A stretch of DNA of 64,000 bases, taken from Tenodera sinensis (lineage: Eukaryota; Arthropoda; Insecta; Mantodea; Mantidae). Position 1 is the stretch's first letter. Each line of letters opens with the position of its first letter. Positions 22,391-32,931 of this stretch are shown piece by piece. Location: positions 211,583,136 to 211,647,135 of the forward strand of contig CM060962.1 of the NCBI GenBank assembly GCA_030765045.1, given 5' to 3'. The notes under the pieces are model-generated. The model saw only the letters and a list, made by a program, of their open reading frames with translations. It searched no databases and was not told where the DNA came from. A program made the translations under genes and the position numbers.

Positions 22391-22510
22391 ACGTGCGTCT
22401 TTTAGCGGGGAACAGAATTGAAATGCTAGAACGCACGTAATCTGCACGCTACGTGCGTCTTTTAGCGGGGAGCAGAATTGAAATGCTAGAGCGCATGTAA
22501 TATGCAAGCT
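22391..22510 (+). repeat. Two exact-period 60-bp tandem units
   Basis: ACGTGCGTCTTTTAGCGGGG begins at 22391 and again at 22451, with only a few substitutions between units. Each unit contains the inverted pair ACGTGCGT and ACGCACGT (or ACGCATGT). A third partial copy, GCGTGCGC, starts at 22511. This lies in the subterminal region of the PIF/Harbinger element, where transposase-binding repeats are common. Confidence 0.85.
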
Positions 22511-22539
22511 GCGTGCGCATTCAAATAACATAACCAGAG

Positions 22540-22916
22540 AAAAGTGAAACACTTAACATTCAGTGCGTTTCGTTTGCGTTCCGCTTCTTCAAGAGCCTCT
22601 GCAATGGCAAATATGGATACAAAGCGATGAATATGTGAGGTTGAAATTAATCTTGTATTATGGGATACCGCTTGTGATGTACACAAGGATAAGTGTCCCT
22701 TTACATTCGAAAGAAGTTCATTAAATGAAGCGGACATTCAAAAATAATTAAAAATATTGTCACTATCTTCACGGAGTGGAGGATACACTGTGCAAAAATT
22801 GCCGTGTGAATGCCTCTCACTGTTAATTGGGTGTACCACCACCTTCTTTCACTTTTCCTTCTGTTTAATACGATATAGGTAAGACCCACTACAGCAAGAA
22901 CTTCATCAGCTTCCAT
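22540..22916 (-). pseudogene. PIF/Harbinger transposase N-terminal remnant
   Basis: From 22916 the minus frame reads MEADEVLAVVGLTYIVLN then RRKSERRWWYTQLTVRGIHT; a shifted frame gives NIFNYF then MSASFNELLSNVKGHL (near 22740-22690). The order RRWW(V)HP...R...G.F...L...F.NYFRMSxxSFxELLxxVxxxI is that of PIF/Harbinger transposases before the catalytic domain. There is at least one frameshift near 22740. The DDE triad is absent. Confidence 0.6.
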
Positions 22917-23046
22917 CTTGGAGAACTGAACGGACGACAGAACGCGAGTGTTTCAGTCGTGTGTATTTAGATCTCATACGTATTAGGTGTAATATTAGGT
23001 GTGTAAAGGCGGACGCAAAGACGACGCTCATGTGTCGCCGGTGTTA

Positions 23047-24855
23047 AGGAGTTACAAGCGATAAGCGGCAGATTGTGTGCACTCAACGTGTATAATAAAT
23101 GATACTACCTCTGATTGCTTCCCGCCAGACATTCATCGCATATTATTGGATATAACTCATAGTTCCGTCCTCGCTTTGGCCAATCAAGACTATGTTAGGG
23201 GCGGTGACACCTACGATATCTTTAAGGATGTCCAAGGGCGTAGTTTTGCAAGAATTGAGTAAAGCACGATGTCATACAAAATGTATATTATCAGACATGT
23301 TTTTGTTTCTTCACTCATCACCTACATATGTATATGTAGATAAATGCAGAGTATAGTGGGAGCAAAAGCGGCATAACGATTACGGAGAAGTTGTTGTAAA
23401 TTGTATACATACCTGCAAGAAGGCTCTCCGAGATATCCTGCTAGGCGTTTTATGGAACCTTGCTTAGACATACTCTCATGTATTCTAAACCGTAACGAAA
23501 AGACAGTAATAAGAAAAGAAATAAAAAACTGGAACAAAGTATGCATATGAAAAACTTACACGGAAGTGTTTTAATTTGTGTAACTAAAATATAGTGAATT
23601 ATTTTAAGTCATACGAGAATTAGATGCCAAAATATAGCATGTAGTTTCTCCATGTTTTTAACTGTTACGCTGCGCCCGCCAGTGTATTTGCTTTGTACTG
23701 ATCAGTTATATTTTATTTTAAGCGAATTTTGCATCTTTGTGGTTCCTTTACTTACATCAGTATGTACGTACCAACTTGGCAAAGCCAGTAAAGCTCAGTA
23801 CCTTTTACTCAAAAGCTAAATCAGCTATTTATTATCCCGCCAAGGAGCGTCAAACACTAAGTTGGACAGCGCTGCACAACAGAAGTAAAGAGAAGCGTGG
23901 CGGGTTCACCGTTAGCCGCCTGACTCACTGCTACTACAAACACACAGGTGTGATGTTCTAGGATATACTATAATTAGATCACTCTCGTGCTTGGGGACTA
24001 TTTTATCTCAAGTGTGTTTATTTCGGGAGGAATATAACACGTGACAGAACCGCTGTGTTGGTAAGAGGTGTTTGTTGACATTGAATACCGGTCGCTTAGA
24101 TACACAAGGTCCCAACTTCTAAGCCTTTGTTACGGTCATCTCTATCCTCTGGCTAGCAGAAATGAGATAAAGCTGAAAAAGCACCAAATGCCCGAGCTGA
24201 GCCTGTTCGTAAGATCACTTTGTTGTAAACAAGTAAAACAAAACAAGCTAAGCAACTCGTGGTTAACATCTGGGAAATGCACTACTTGCCGAATTAGTTA
24301 ATTAAATATGCAACTGCAATTTGTCGCGAAACACACAACTCCAGGTTCGTAACAAACTGTTAATACAACTTCCTGTAGAGTTGGCGCTGATTAAGACAGG
24401 GTACGTCACCAAAGAGCATGGAGCCCGGGCTAAGAAGTGAGTTTTGCAGCCTTTTAATTAGAATGTGCCTCAGAGCGGAAGATAAAAATTCGTAATTAAA
24501 ACGGACAACAAAAAATTTGATAGGTTCCCGCCCCCACCCCCTTCTCCTCTTCCAACTTTCCTACTTTAAACCTACTTTCAAAGAGAAAATAAACCCAAGT
24601 AGAGATGCTCTATCCGCTGGAGTCACTCGATGTGATAATGTGAAGAATGGATTTATTTAAAAGCTCTAAAAGAGGCAACTATACAAAAGAACGCAAATTG
24701 AACAGTAGAAGAAATGTTGATCTTCATTCCCCATAAAAGCAAGAGGTTTAGTGCCATGTCTAGCCTCTTTCAGCTGACAGCTGGATTGTTATTGATTGTT
24801 ACAATTGTTCAAATCAAATGGATATATTAATTTCAAGGCAGTCACATAAGTATAA
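23047..24855. other. No recognised feature
   Basis: Mixed-composition DNA. Open frames at 23077-23262, 23737-23961 and 24068-24301 show no known motif and no consistent neighbouring exon signals. Confidence 0.4.
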
Positions 24856-25323
24856 GGCTCGTTTCACACTGGGACACTAATGACGGTCGCCAGTGATTGT
24901 GGTGAACACCTGGATTACTGGTGTCTAACACTGCACGTATTGCCAACTGATTAGTTAGTCAAATATCCCAAGTAGCTGGAAGACTTTCTACTTCAATTAT
25001 AAAATCTTCCGTGTTAATCAAATCTGAACTCATGCCCACAATGAGTACAGTATAATGTATAAAGAATGCTTCGCTGTACCACTGTGCTCAGAAGAGACTG
25101 TCTGTCTGTTGGCAAATCTGCAATGCTGTGTCCCAGTGCAAACACTCCAATTCAAACTAATGCATGTCCGGCGGTGACTGCTCTGAACACAGTTACCTTG
25201 TGCGTCACATGTGGCGAGGGTGAGGCACTGTAGTGTGGAATAAATGGTCCAATTCAAACGAATGTATCTCTATCAGTGACCGTCACTGGCGACTGTCACC
25301 AGTGTTCCAGTGTGAAACTAGCC
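24856..25323. mobile_element. MITE with ~43-bp inverted termini
   Basis: The left end GGCTCGTTTCACACTGGGAC continues ACTAATGACGGTCGCCAGTGA. The right end in reverse complement is GGCTAGTTTCACACTGGAAC and continues ACTGGTGACAGTCGCCAGTGA. Flanks are TAA on the left and TTA on the right, so a 3-bp TWA target is possible but not a clean direct duplicate. Inside, CCAATTCAAAC(T/G)AATG occurs twice about 98 bp apart. There is no transposase motif. Confidence 0.8.
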
Positions 25324-26101
25324 TTAAACCTACATATTTTTAATTATTTGTTTTCCTATTATTTCAGTGCACCATTTTTATTTTTGGCATTTTATAACAC
25401 CAACAAAGCCCTTTTAGCACTGAACAATATGTTCAAACTTTAATTTACACTGTTTTAAATTATACAGCACTCCTGGGGTTAGGAGATCTGTAAACATACG
25501 TATATACGAAGTTGGTGGTGGTACGAAGTGGAAGCACTGAGGCATAGGACATTTTTTAGTACAATCATTTCATATTCCCGCAGTCTGAACGGGTAAATGC
25601 GGGAGTGACTGTGTGCACGTTTCAAAGTTCTATACTTCAAATCCTGAAAACCCCCACTACGAACAAGTCAAAAACACTAACAAATTATTTCAGAAGCCTA
25701 GTCGCGGATATGACCGGAGTAGTAACTTCATAATGTCTGAAATAAGTTCAGTTTGAAGAAACAAATTGAAACACGCATAATTAGCTTAGTTTTAGGTAAT
25801 CTAACAGACATTTCCTGTCTGATTTGTGGTATTGGATGTATTACTAAAAATTTGAATTATCTTCACTGTTTGGTCTTAAGAGTTTTATCTTATTTCAGAT
25901 ACAGAATATGAATAACCATCCCAGCATAATGATTTGTATAAACTACGAGCTCTAGCGCCTGCTGAAGACTCCAACAATATTTCATTTCCAGCCCTGCGTT
26001 CATATATTCAGTCAATTTGCCTATTACATTTCCTGTTCACTTTATCTTACCCACAGAGACCTTGCTTGTGGAAAACGTTTATCAGGTGTTGCCGTCTTCA
26101 A
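25324..26101. other. No recognised feature
   Basis: I see no gene or repeat end I can support. Confidence 0.4.
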
Positions 26102-26104
26102 TGT

Positions 26105-26135
<31 letters not shown>

Positions 26136-26170
26136 CGTGTGTGTGTGTGTGTGTGCGCGCGCGCGCGCGT
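26102..26170 (+). repeat. (GT/GC)n microsatellite
   Basis: An alternating GT tract with GC units. It corresponds in position and strand to the CA-rich segment embedded in other family R copies, so it appears to be an expansion of the internal tract of the R copy at 26195-26859. Confidence 0.95.
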
Positions 26171-26194
26171 GAACATTACCCAAATACTAAATGT

Positions 26195-26859
26195 CGGATA
26201 AATACCAAACTTGTATTTAAGTTCACTATCTTCTGAAGATGCGACACGAAATTTTTCTAGAAAATTTCCCACTAATTACCCTTTACATGCATATTCATTT
26301 TAAAAAAGTTTGATTTTCTCAAAAATGGCTGAAACGATTTCGATTAAAATACCAAATGTTTCAGACATTTTTAGGACAAATGAAATGTATATCTTCAATT
26401 TTCTGGCAATAGCCTTCTTCATTCTGAACAATTTTGCAGAACTAGTAAACCTTAAGCAATAGACAAAATCTTACCAAAAATTTAGATCCTGTTAAAGCAC
26501 AACACAATTGACATGAAATAAATATACTTATTTTTAGTGGAGTTAACCATTTTCGAGATATTCCTCGCTATTGATTTTAATTTTCAAATACTTATACCTG
26601 TCTAAAATGGGTAGTATTTTTGTTTTCTTTCTTTTTTTCGTGGTCATTACAAAGAGAACGAAATTTCAAAGACATCACACAGCGACCGCCTCTTAAAATA
26701 TTTAACTATCACTTAAGCCTACTGTATTCCCCATTCCCATTGTAACTATAAGGAAATACGTAATAAAACAACTTTTACAAATGTTTATCCCGATTAACTT
26801 GTTGTTAGAAATATAAGTTATAGTACCTATAGTGTGTTGAGGAATGGGTCGAGAAAGTC
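26195..26859 (-). repeat. Family R repeat, copy a
   Basis: Minus-strand sequence matches the family R order: GACTTTCTCGAC at the start (26859), then AACAAGTTAATCGGGATAAA, TTAGAGAACGAAATTTC-type region, CGAAAATGGTTAACTCC, GGATCTAAATTTTTGG, CCAGAAAATTGAAGATATAC, AAATCGTTTCAGCCATTTTT and CGTGTCGCATCTTCAGAAG. It is truncated on the right of the family consensus by the GT microsatellite. It has no coding potential. Confidence 0.75.
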
Positions 26860-27684
26860 GAGGGAATGCAAGATATAAAATTTATACGAAATCATTTCCT
26901 TACGTTGTATCCTATGTCTACATGAATCACTCAAGTCCTTTTAAACAATATTTGTTGTTTCAGTAGTAGACGATCGTACTTCAATTTACTTTCCACATGG
27001 CCAGTGGTTCCCAAAAGGAAGAGCAAAGGAAGATGCCAGCACAACACTTTAACTAGCTATCTATACTTCGGGAATGAAAGAGTTATTCGATAAACAATGA
27101 AGATCTACAAAACAGACCGAGTATCCGGTTTCAAGAGGGAAAGAAAAACTTCCTGGTTCGCAGGACCTCGCACATCCCGGGAGAGAAATAAATTCAATTT
27201 CAATGTTTGACGTGTGACAAACTGCAGAATTGAGGGAGCGTTTCCAGCATGTTCTCCCTTCACGAGACGGTAATAAAAAACATCTTACTACAAGCGCCGG
27301 TGCTTCATTGACTTCAGTAAGTTCTTTCGTTTAATTAAAAATACTCTGTGAATCAATGACAATAACTGTCCATCCACACAAGCCAGGTATAAGCTAAGTT
27401 GGAAAGGCAGAGTCAGAGTGACAAATTCAATGGCAGAACAGGGATATGAGCCGCGGTTCTTCACCATTTAATTTATTATTGATTGGGCTAATGCTTAAAT
27501 ACTAAGCCGGAGATTTAAAAGTACTCACGTGATTGTAACTCGTCATTGGGATCTCTGTTCTCCAAATGAACTTGAGAACGCCTTGTGGTTTACCGGTGAG
27601 AAAATAAACTTTTATTACATTCACATGATTTTCTCTACATATCTTATATATTTAAATAAGCAATTCTTGTATATATATAAACTC
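26860..27684. other. No recognised feature
   Basis: I see no TE ends or conserved motif. Confidence 0.35.
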
Positions 27685-28060
27685 CGAAACGGAAAAGATG
27701 AAGACGGGAATTCCAATATGAGTCTATCGAAGAATATTAACGAGCGACTGGCCGGGGTTAAGGAAGCCATGGAAGAACTCGACGGAAGTATGAAGGACCT
27801 TGTCCAACGTGTTAACGTCCTGGAGTCAATCACAGCAGCAAAGAACTGAACTGCATAATGGAACACATGCTCGACGAAAACCTCAAACTGGGTGGATATC
27901 TATGGGGGAGGCCTGCTTTCAGCAGTACACGTTTTACAGCTGAAATGATGGTGTTTATGAAATATTTTTATGTATTTCTATATCTCTTGTATCTCGGACA
28001 TTACTCTTAGCAATTGCGACAAGTAGTTTTATTTAGTTAACGTTTTGCCTTTCAGGTTTA
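27685..28060 (+). pseudogene. Coiled-coil (gag-like) fragment, copy 1
   Basis: The frame from about 27700 reads NINERLAGVKEAMEELDGSM then KDLVQRVNVLESI and stops at 27847-27849. The heptad-like spacing of L/V/M among K/E residues predicts a coiled coil. After the stop, frames continue for NGTHARRK-like sequence that aligns with copy 2 (LGGYLWGRPAFSSTRFTAEM). The homologous segment at 30500-30870 shares TGAAATGATGGTGTTTATGA-type sequence. I infer a retroelement gag or other TE protein, but the family is not recognised. Confidence 0.45.
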
Positions 28061-28098
28061 TCTAAATAAGTATTTTCTCCCACCAACAACAAGATTTC

Positions 28099-28133
28099 AA
28101 TATTATAGTATAGCGAAGCTATACTATAATATT
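28099..28133. repeat. Perfect 35-bp palindrome
   Basis: AATATTATAGTATAGC, a GAA loop, then its exact reverse complement GCTATACTATAATATT. It sits immediately before a TGTC/TG microsatellite and a Helitron-like phrase. Confidence 0.9.
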
Positions 28134-28302
28134 GTCTGTCTGTGTCTGTCTGTGTCTGTCTGTCTGTGTCTGTCTGTGTGTCTGTGTGTGTGTCTGTCTG
28201 TCTGTGTGTCTGTCTGTGTGTCTGTCTGTGTGTCTGTCTCTGTGTCTGTGTCTGTGTCTGTGTCTGTGTCTGTGTCTGCGTGCGTGCGTGCGTGCGTGCG
28301 TT
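28134..28302 (+). repeat. Compound (TGTC/TG/CGTG)n microsatellite
   Basis: TGTC, TGTG, CTGTGT and finally CGTG units in turn. Open frames through it are repeat artefacts. Confidence 0.97.
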
Positions 28303-28499
28303 CCGGGCAACTTGGAAACGGCTCTAACGATTTCGATCAAATTTTGTATTCAGATAGGGTTATGCTTTTTAAGTTCAACTATGTAGGTGTAATTCCCGAA
28401 AAAATGCGATTTTGCATAAAAAATAACATTTTTTATTCCCGCTTCTACTGCGCAATTCTTGTATATATATTCCCGGTATTTCAGAAACGACTCTAAAGA
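28303..28499 (+). repeat. Unclassified TE-like phrase
   Basis: CAACTTGGAAACGGCTCTAA then CGATTTCGATCAAATTTTGT. Similar phrases (ACCGATCACCGCGAAATTCGG at 29381; ACCGATCGCCATGAAA at 29843) recur in this stretch. Wording of this kind occurs near 5' ends of insect Helitrons, but no Helitron terminus is visible here. Confidence 0.35.
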
Positions 28500-28519
28500 T
28501 TTGATTAAATTGTTGTATA

Positions 28520-30180
28520 CATGCATATTACCTTCACAGTGTTTTCTCTACTCACTTTTAGGTAACACATTCACATCTCTTTCTCTACTCACTCTTCTAT
28601 AAACAATTTTCCATAAAAAATGTGATTTTGCACTAAGAAACATTTTTATTCGCACTTTTAAAATAAGTCATACCATATTCTATATGTTTGAAATATAAAT
28701 GCTATTACATTCACACTGTTTTCTCCTCTTTTAGGTAACACATTCATATCTCTTTCTCTACTCACTCTTCTACAAATAAATACACAATTTTCTGTATGTT
28801 TAAAATAGAGATGCTGCATATTACATTCACAGTGTTATCTCTACTTACTTTTAGGTAACACATTCACATTTCTTTCTCTACTCACTCTTCTACAAATAAG
28901 CCATGCAATTTTCTGTATGTTTGAAATAGAGATACTACATATTATATTCACAGTGGTCTCTCTACTTACTTTTAACTATCACATTCACATCTCTTTCTCT
29001 ATTATATTCATACTGTTTTCTCTACTCACTTTTAGGTAAGACATTCACATCTCTCTCTACTCACTCTTCTACAAATAAGTCATACAATTTCGTGCATGTT
29101 TGAAATATAAATGCTACGTATTACATGCACAGTTTTCTCTACTTGCTTTTGGGAAACACATTCATAATTGTTTCTCTCCTCACTCTTCTAGAAATAAGTC
29201 ATACAATTTTGTGCATTTTTGAAGTAGAAATGCTGCATATTACATTCACACTGTTTACTATACTCACTTTTAGGTAACACATTCACATCTCTTTCTCCAC
29301 TCACTCTTCTACAAACAATTCATATCATCTATACAACTTGGTTGTTTATATATATCCAACTGTTAAGCTCGAAAATCGCTTAACCGATCACCGCGAAATT
29401 CGGCACGTATATGTACTTTTTATGGGGAAATTTTTATGGCAACAATTTTACTACACAATATATTACTTTCAAATGGCTTTCTACTCGCATTTCTTTTACG
29501 TAGCACATTCATTTATCCTCTGTTTGCCCTTCAACATACAATTAATGTAATATTCTGCGATTGAAATATAAATGCAACGTATTACATTCACACGACTTCC
29601 TCTACTAATTCTTCCTTTACGAGGCACCATCAGTCTTCTTTCGCTATTCGAACTTCAACTTATAATTCATACAATTTGATATGTGAAAAAGAAATACAAT
29701 GTATTACATTCATACTATTTTCTCTACTCACTTTTGGTTTACGTAACAATTCACATGTTATTCCCTATCTTTTATCAACTTCATGCATACCAACGCCTAT
29801 ACATATTGTATGTTGAAGAGTGGGTAAATTCCAAAACAGGTTGACCGATCGCCATGAAAAGTGACATCTCTAATTGTTTACATGGCGAAGGTTCTTATGC
29901 AATCCATTTTACCACCCAACGTATTACGTTCACATGTTTTTCTCTACTCCCTTTTCTTTTACCTAACATACTACTCCCTCTTCTACAAACAATCCATACA
30001 TTTTTCCATACACTTGAAATATAAGTGCGTAACATTCACATGCTTTTCTACTCATTTTTGTTTTAGTAAACACAATCACATTTCTTTCACTACTCCCGCT
30101 TCGGCGAACAATTACGAACAATTCATACAATTTTCTATATGATTGAAACAGAAATGCGTAGTACAATCACATGGCTTTAT
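28520..30180 (+). repeat. Diverged tandem array, ~120-bp period
   Basis: Units share TTACATTCACAGTG, TCTCTACTCACTTTTAGGTA, ACACATTCACATCTC, CTACTCACTCTTCTACAAA and TGAAATATAAATGCT. Unit landmarks fall at about 28533, 28711, 28827, 28948, 29008, 29127 and 29246, giving spacings of 178, 116, 121, 60, 119 and 119. More diverged units continue at about 29580, 29705, 29925, 30020 and 30160. Blocks at 29330-29480 and 29800-29900 interrupt the array with a shared ~100-bp phrase. No coding potential. Confidence 0.8.
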
Positions 30181-30339
30181 CAACCAGCTTTTCTTCCTGT
30201 AGTATTTGTTATTGTTCAACAGTGCTTTTGCTTAGTGTTGCTCCGGTGTTTAAATAAAAAATAAAGAAATAGTTAAAAAAAAAGTAAAGTAATCACAATT
30301 GATGTCAGGAGTGCGCCGAAAAGCACGATATTGAACAGT

Positions 30340-30870
30340 TGGTGAAACAAATGTTAGCCAAGATGGACATAATGGGAAATGAAATGAATTCCGGAATGCG
30401 ACAGAGGAAACAAACATGAAAACCGAATTGGAAAAATGTAAACTACGGAATAGAAAATATAGGAACAAAAATGGACAAAATGGAAACAAAAATGGAAGGC
30501 AGATTGAAAATGTAAACTCCAAAACAGAAAAGATGAAGACGGGAATGTCTAATATGAAGATCTATCGGAGAATAGTAACGAGCGAATGGCCAGGGTAAAG
30601 GAAGCCATGGAAGAACACGACGGAAAGACGAAGGACCTTGGCGAATGAGTTAAGCCCTGGAGTCAATCGCAGCAGCAAGGAACTGAACTCCATAATGGAA
30701 CAAATGCTCAACGAAAACGTCAAACTGGGTGGATATCTATGGGGAAGGTCTGCGTTCAGCAGTAGATGTTTTACAGCTGAAATGGTGTTTATGAAATATT
30801 TGTACCTCGGAAATGACTCTTCACAATTGCGACAACAATTGTTATTTAGTTAACGTTTCACCGCTTGCTC
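30340..30870 (+). pseudogene. Coiled-coil (gag-like) fragment, copy 2
   Basis: Longer than copy 1 on its upstream side: MLAKMDIMGNEMNSGM, KMDKMETKMEGRL, KTEKMKTGMSNMK, then, across frameshifts, VKEAMEEHDGKTKDL, LNSIMEQMLNENVKLGGYL and WGRSAFSSRCFTAEMVFMK. Met/Lys/Glu heptads with MD.ME.KM spacing indicate a long coiled coil. It aligns with 27685-28060. The parent frame is broken at least three times. A gag-like TE protein is inferred; a host coiled-coil pseudogene is the alternative. Confidence 0.45.
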
Positions 30871-31001
30871 AGGCTACCGGGCAAGACAGACGTGTTGTTT
30901 AAGTGTTTTAAACGCGTTGCACTTACCTGTAGCTGTGTCATTCCCACACCTAGTTCAAGTATTAACAAAACGTACACTTGTATTTACTTTATGTTAATCT
31001 A
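30871..31001. other. No recognised feature
   Basis: Short spacer before the TA-flanked element. Confidence 0.4.
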
Positions 31002-31208
31002 CAGGGTGGAGGGTACTGCTTCGGCCACACGTTAACCAGCGATTCTACATGAGTGTAACAAATATGTCCACTACAATTGTTGTCAATAAAGAACCGTTTC
31101 GCTGACAAAAAATAATGGGTCAAACATTTGGAGCCATCTAGCTTCTTGGCGAATGGATATAACTAATAAAGAGATACAGATTTTCCTAATAGTGGACATG
31201 CTTCCTCG

Positions 31209-31241
<33 letters not shown>

Positions 31242-31400
31242 TTATTGTGATTGTTATTATTATCATCATCACCATTCTTATACATCACGGGCTAAAATAA
31301 AAGTCCCCCTCATTCTATAGAAGAGTACAATTCTTTTAGAAAAATGAGGGGGAACACTTTTATTTTAGCTCGTGATGTATAATAATGGTGATGGTGATGG

Positions 31401-31434
<34 letters not shown>

Positions 31435-31988
31435 CACAATAACAAGAAGACGAGGAAGCATGTCCACTATTATGTCAGCATTGTTCAACCAAAAATTTCG
31501 TGGTTTTGATTTACTCATTCTTCTGCTGTCTGAACTATGGAAAACTGCATGTTCGTTATTACTTGAACAAATGCGTCATTTCAGTTATATTCACACTTTT
31601 CAGGCATGACATCGATTCTTGCCAATTCGCCCGAGGTGGCGACCGCTTCACTGTTACGTAAACGCACTGGGCCAGTGTCTTCGTGCTTGCATACGCAGGT
31701 CGTCTGTTTTGTTTACAACTGAAGCAGTGTTGGCCGCAAGGCACGCGCCAGTCAGGTGTTTTGTTTACATCTGAGGCACTACTAAGACCTAGAAGCACGC
31801 GCTGCTCGGGTTCAAAACAGGTCGCTGGCGTGTGCGAACACAGCACAGCGTTGCCACTTACACTACCGAAAAACTTAAAATTTTTACAAAATTATTAAGC
31901 CTACCGAAATTAAACTTGGCATTTTATGTTTCTTACACCTGCATCTATTAGCCATATTATTCTGGCCGAAGCAGTACCTTCCACCCTG
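31002..31988. mobile_element. TA-flanked DNA element with 26-bp TIRs
   Basis: Left end CAGGGTGGAGGGTACTGCTT continues CGGCCA; the right end is its reverse complement with one change (25 of 26). TA borders both sides (31000-31001 and 31989-31990). Positions 31027-31165 match the arms of the foldback at 3549-4037, so these elements share a terminal module. The right half has two related blocks containing TGTTTTGTTTACA. No transposase is recognised; a non-autonomous Tc1/mariner-type element is inferred. Confidence 0.85.
31189..31470. mobile_element. Nested palindromic foldback MITE
   Basis: Almost the whole 282 bp is one palindrome: ATAGTGGACATGCTTCCTCG at the left is mirrored at the right, and the inner CCCCCTCAT pairs with ATGAGGGGG. 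TA flanks both ends (31187-31188 and 31471-31472). It sits inside the 31002-31988 element and is therefore younger. The left arm has a 30-T run and the right arm a long GAT tract where the mirror arm has only a few units. Confidence 0.88.
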
Positions 31989-31993
31989 TATAC

Positions 31994-32111
31994 CAGGGCT
32001 GGGCAACTGGTGCTCAGAGAGTGCAGACTACTCACGCCTTGCACGGTTAATTGTATGTTTACCAGCTAAAAATGTCGGTCGCTGAAGGTATCCCGCGAGT
32101 CGTCCAGGCCT
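31994..32111 (+). mobile_element. hAT-B MITE, copy 2
   Basis: Starts CAGGGCTGGGCAACTGGTGC and ends GAGTCGTCCAGGCCT-type, homologous to 43844-43966. The 8-bp flanks no longer match. It lies three bases from the end of the preceding element. Confidence 0.75.
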
Positions 32112-32900
32112 CAACTATATAAACATTTGTAAAAATGGTCTTATATGTTTCTTTGTAGGTACAGCCATGGGAAAAAATGATCGGGCGAATCAGGAGCAGA
32201 ATATTTTTAAGCCCCACGTCGTGTTGCAATGCAGTTTACACAAGTCGATATTTCCAACATGCAGCTGAGTTTATTGATAGCCTGTTCCATATGCTGTCGT
32301 CTGTCGGACATACAAATGGGTAGTTTGCTACACCATCGCTTTCTTTATTAGCAAGAAATACAAATGCGAGTGGCGATTCAAGACAGAGCCTATTTGTGTC
32401 CGACAGACGATAACACATGGAACAACCTCAGGCTGCATGTTGGAAATAGTGACTTGTGTAAACCGCACTCCAACACGACATGGAACTTACTCGTACAAAT
32501 ATTCTGCTCTTCTAATGCGCTCAATCAGTTTTTCCATGGCTGTACAATGTGAATAAGAGAACACAATAGATTTAAGCGACAGTCAAATCGCTTAGGAGCT
32601 GTTCGTTATGTGATGGCCTTGAAATGAATAACGACTTCCCATTTAAGAAAAGTATAAGTATTTAAACGTTCTCACAATAACAAGGAATACTTCGGAAATG
32701 GTTAACTCTTAAACAGTATGAACAATAAATTCTTTGTGTAGTAAGGTTTCGTCTATCTCTAATAGTTTATCAGATATTCAAAAGCCATTCAGAATGAAGA
32801 AGACTTCAGAGGCTATTCTCAGAAAATTAAAGCTCTACATTTCATCTGTCATAAAAAGAAATATCGCGCCCGCGGGCGCAAACACGCACACCTTTACCAA

Positions 32901-32931
<31 letters not shown>

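Larger units (their letters stand above)
22253..23043 (-). mobile_element. PIF/Harbinger-like element
   Basis: Ends CCCTGAGGACACACGAGCG (left) and, in reverse complement, CACCGGCGACACATGAGCG (right) agree at 14 of 19 positions. TTA lies directly outside both ends (22250-22252 and 23044-23046), the 3-bp TWA duplication typical of PIF/Harbinger. A minus-strand fragment resembling the Harbinger transposase N-terminus lies within. Length of 791 bp marks it as a deletion derivative. Confidence 0.75.

Noticed and set aside
28119..28496. Overlapping frames rich in VCVC/SVSV or RHRH
   Set aside because: Produced by the TGTC/TG repeat; no protein meaning. The same holds for the TA, CA and GA tract frames near 13015, 26042, 14627, 49754 and 55236.
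28520..30180. CRISPR-like repeat array
   Set aside because: The unit is ~120 bp with diverged copies and no regular unique spacers; the context is clearly eukaryotic.
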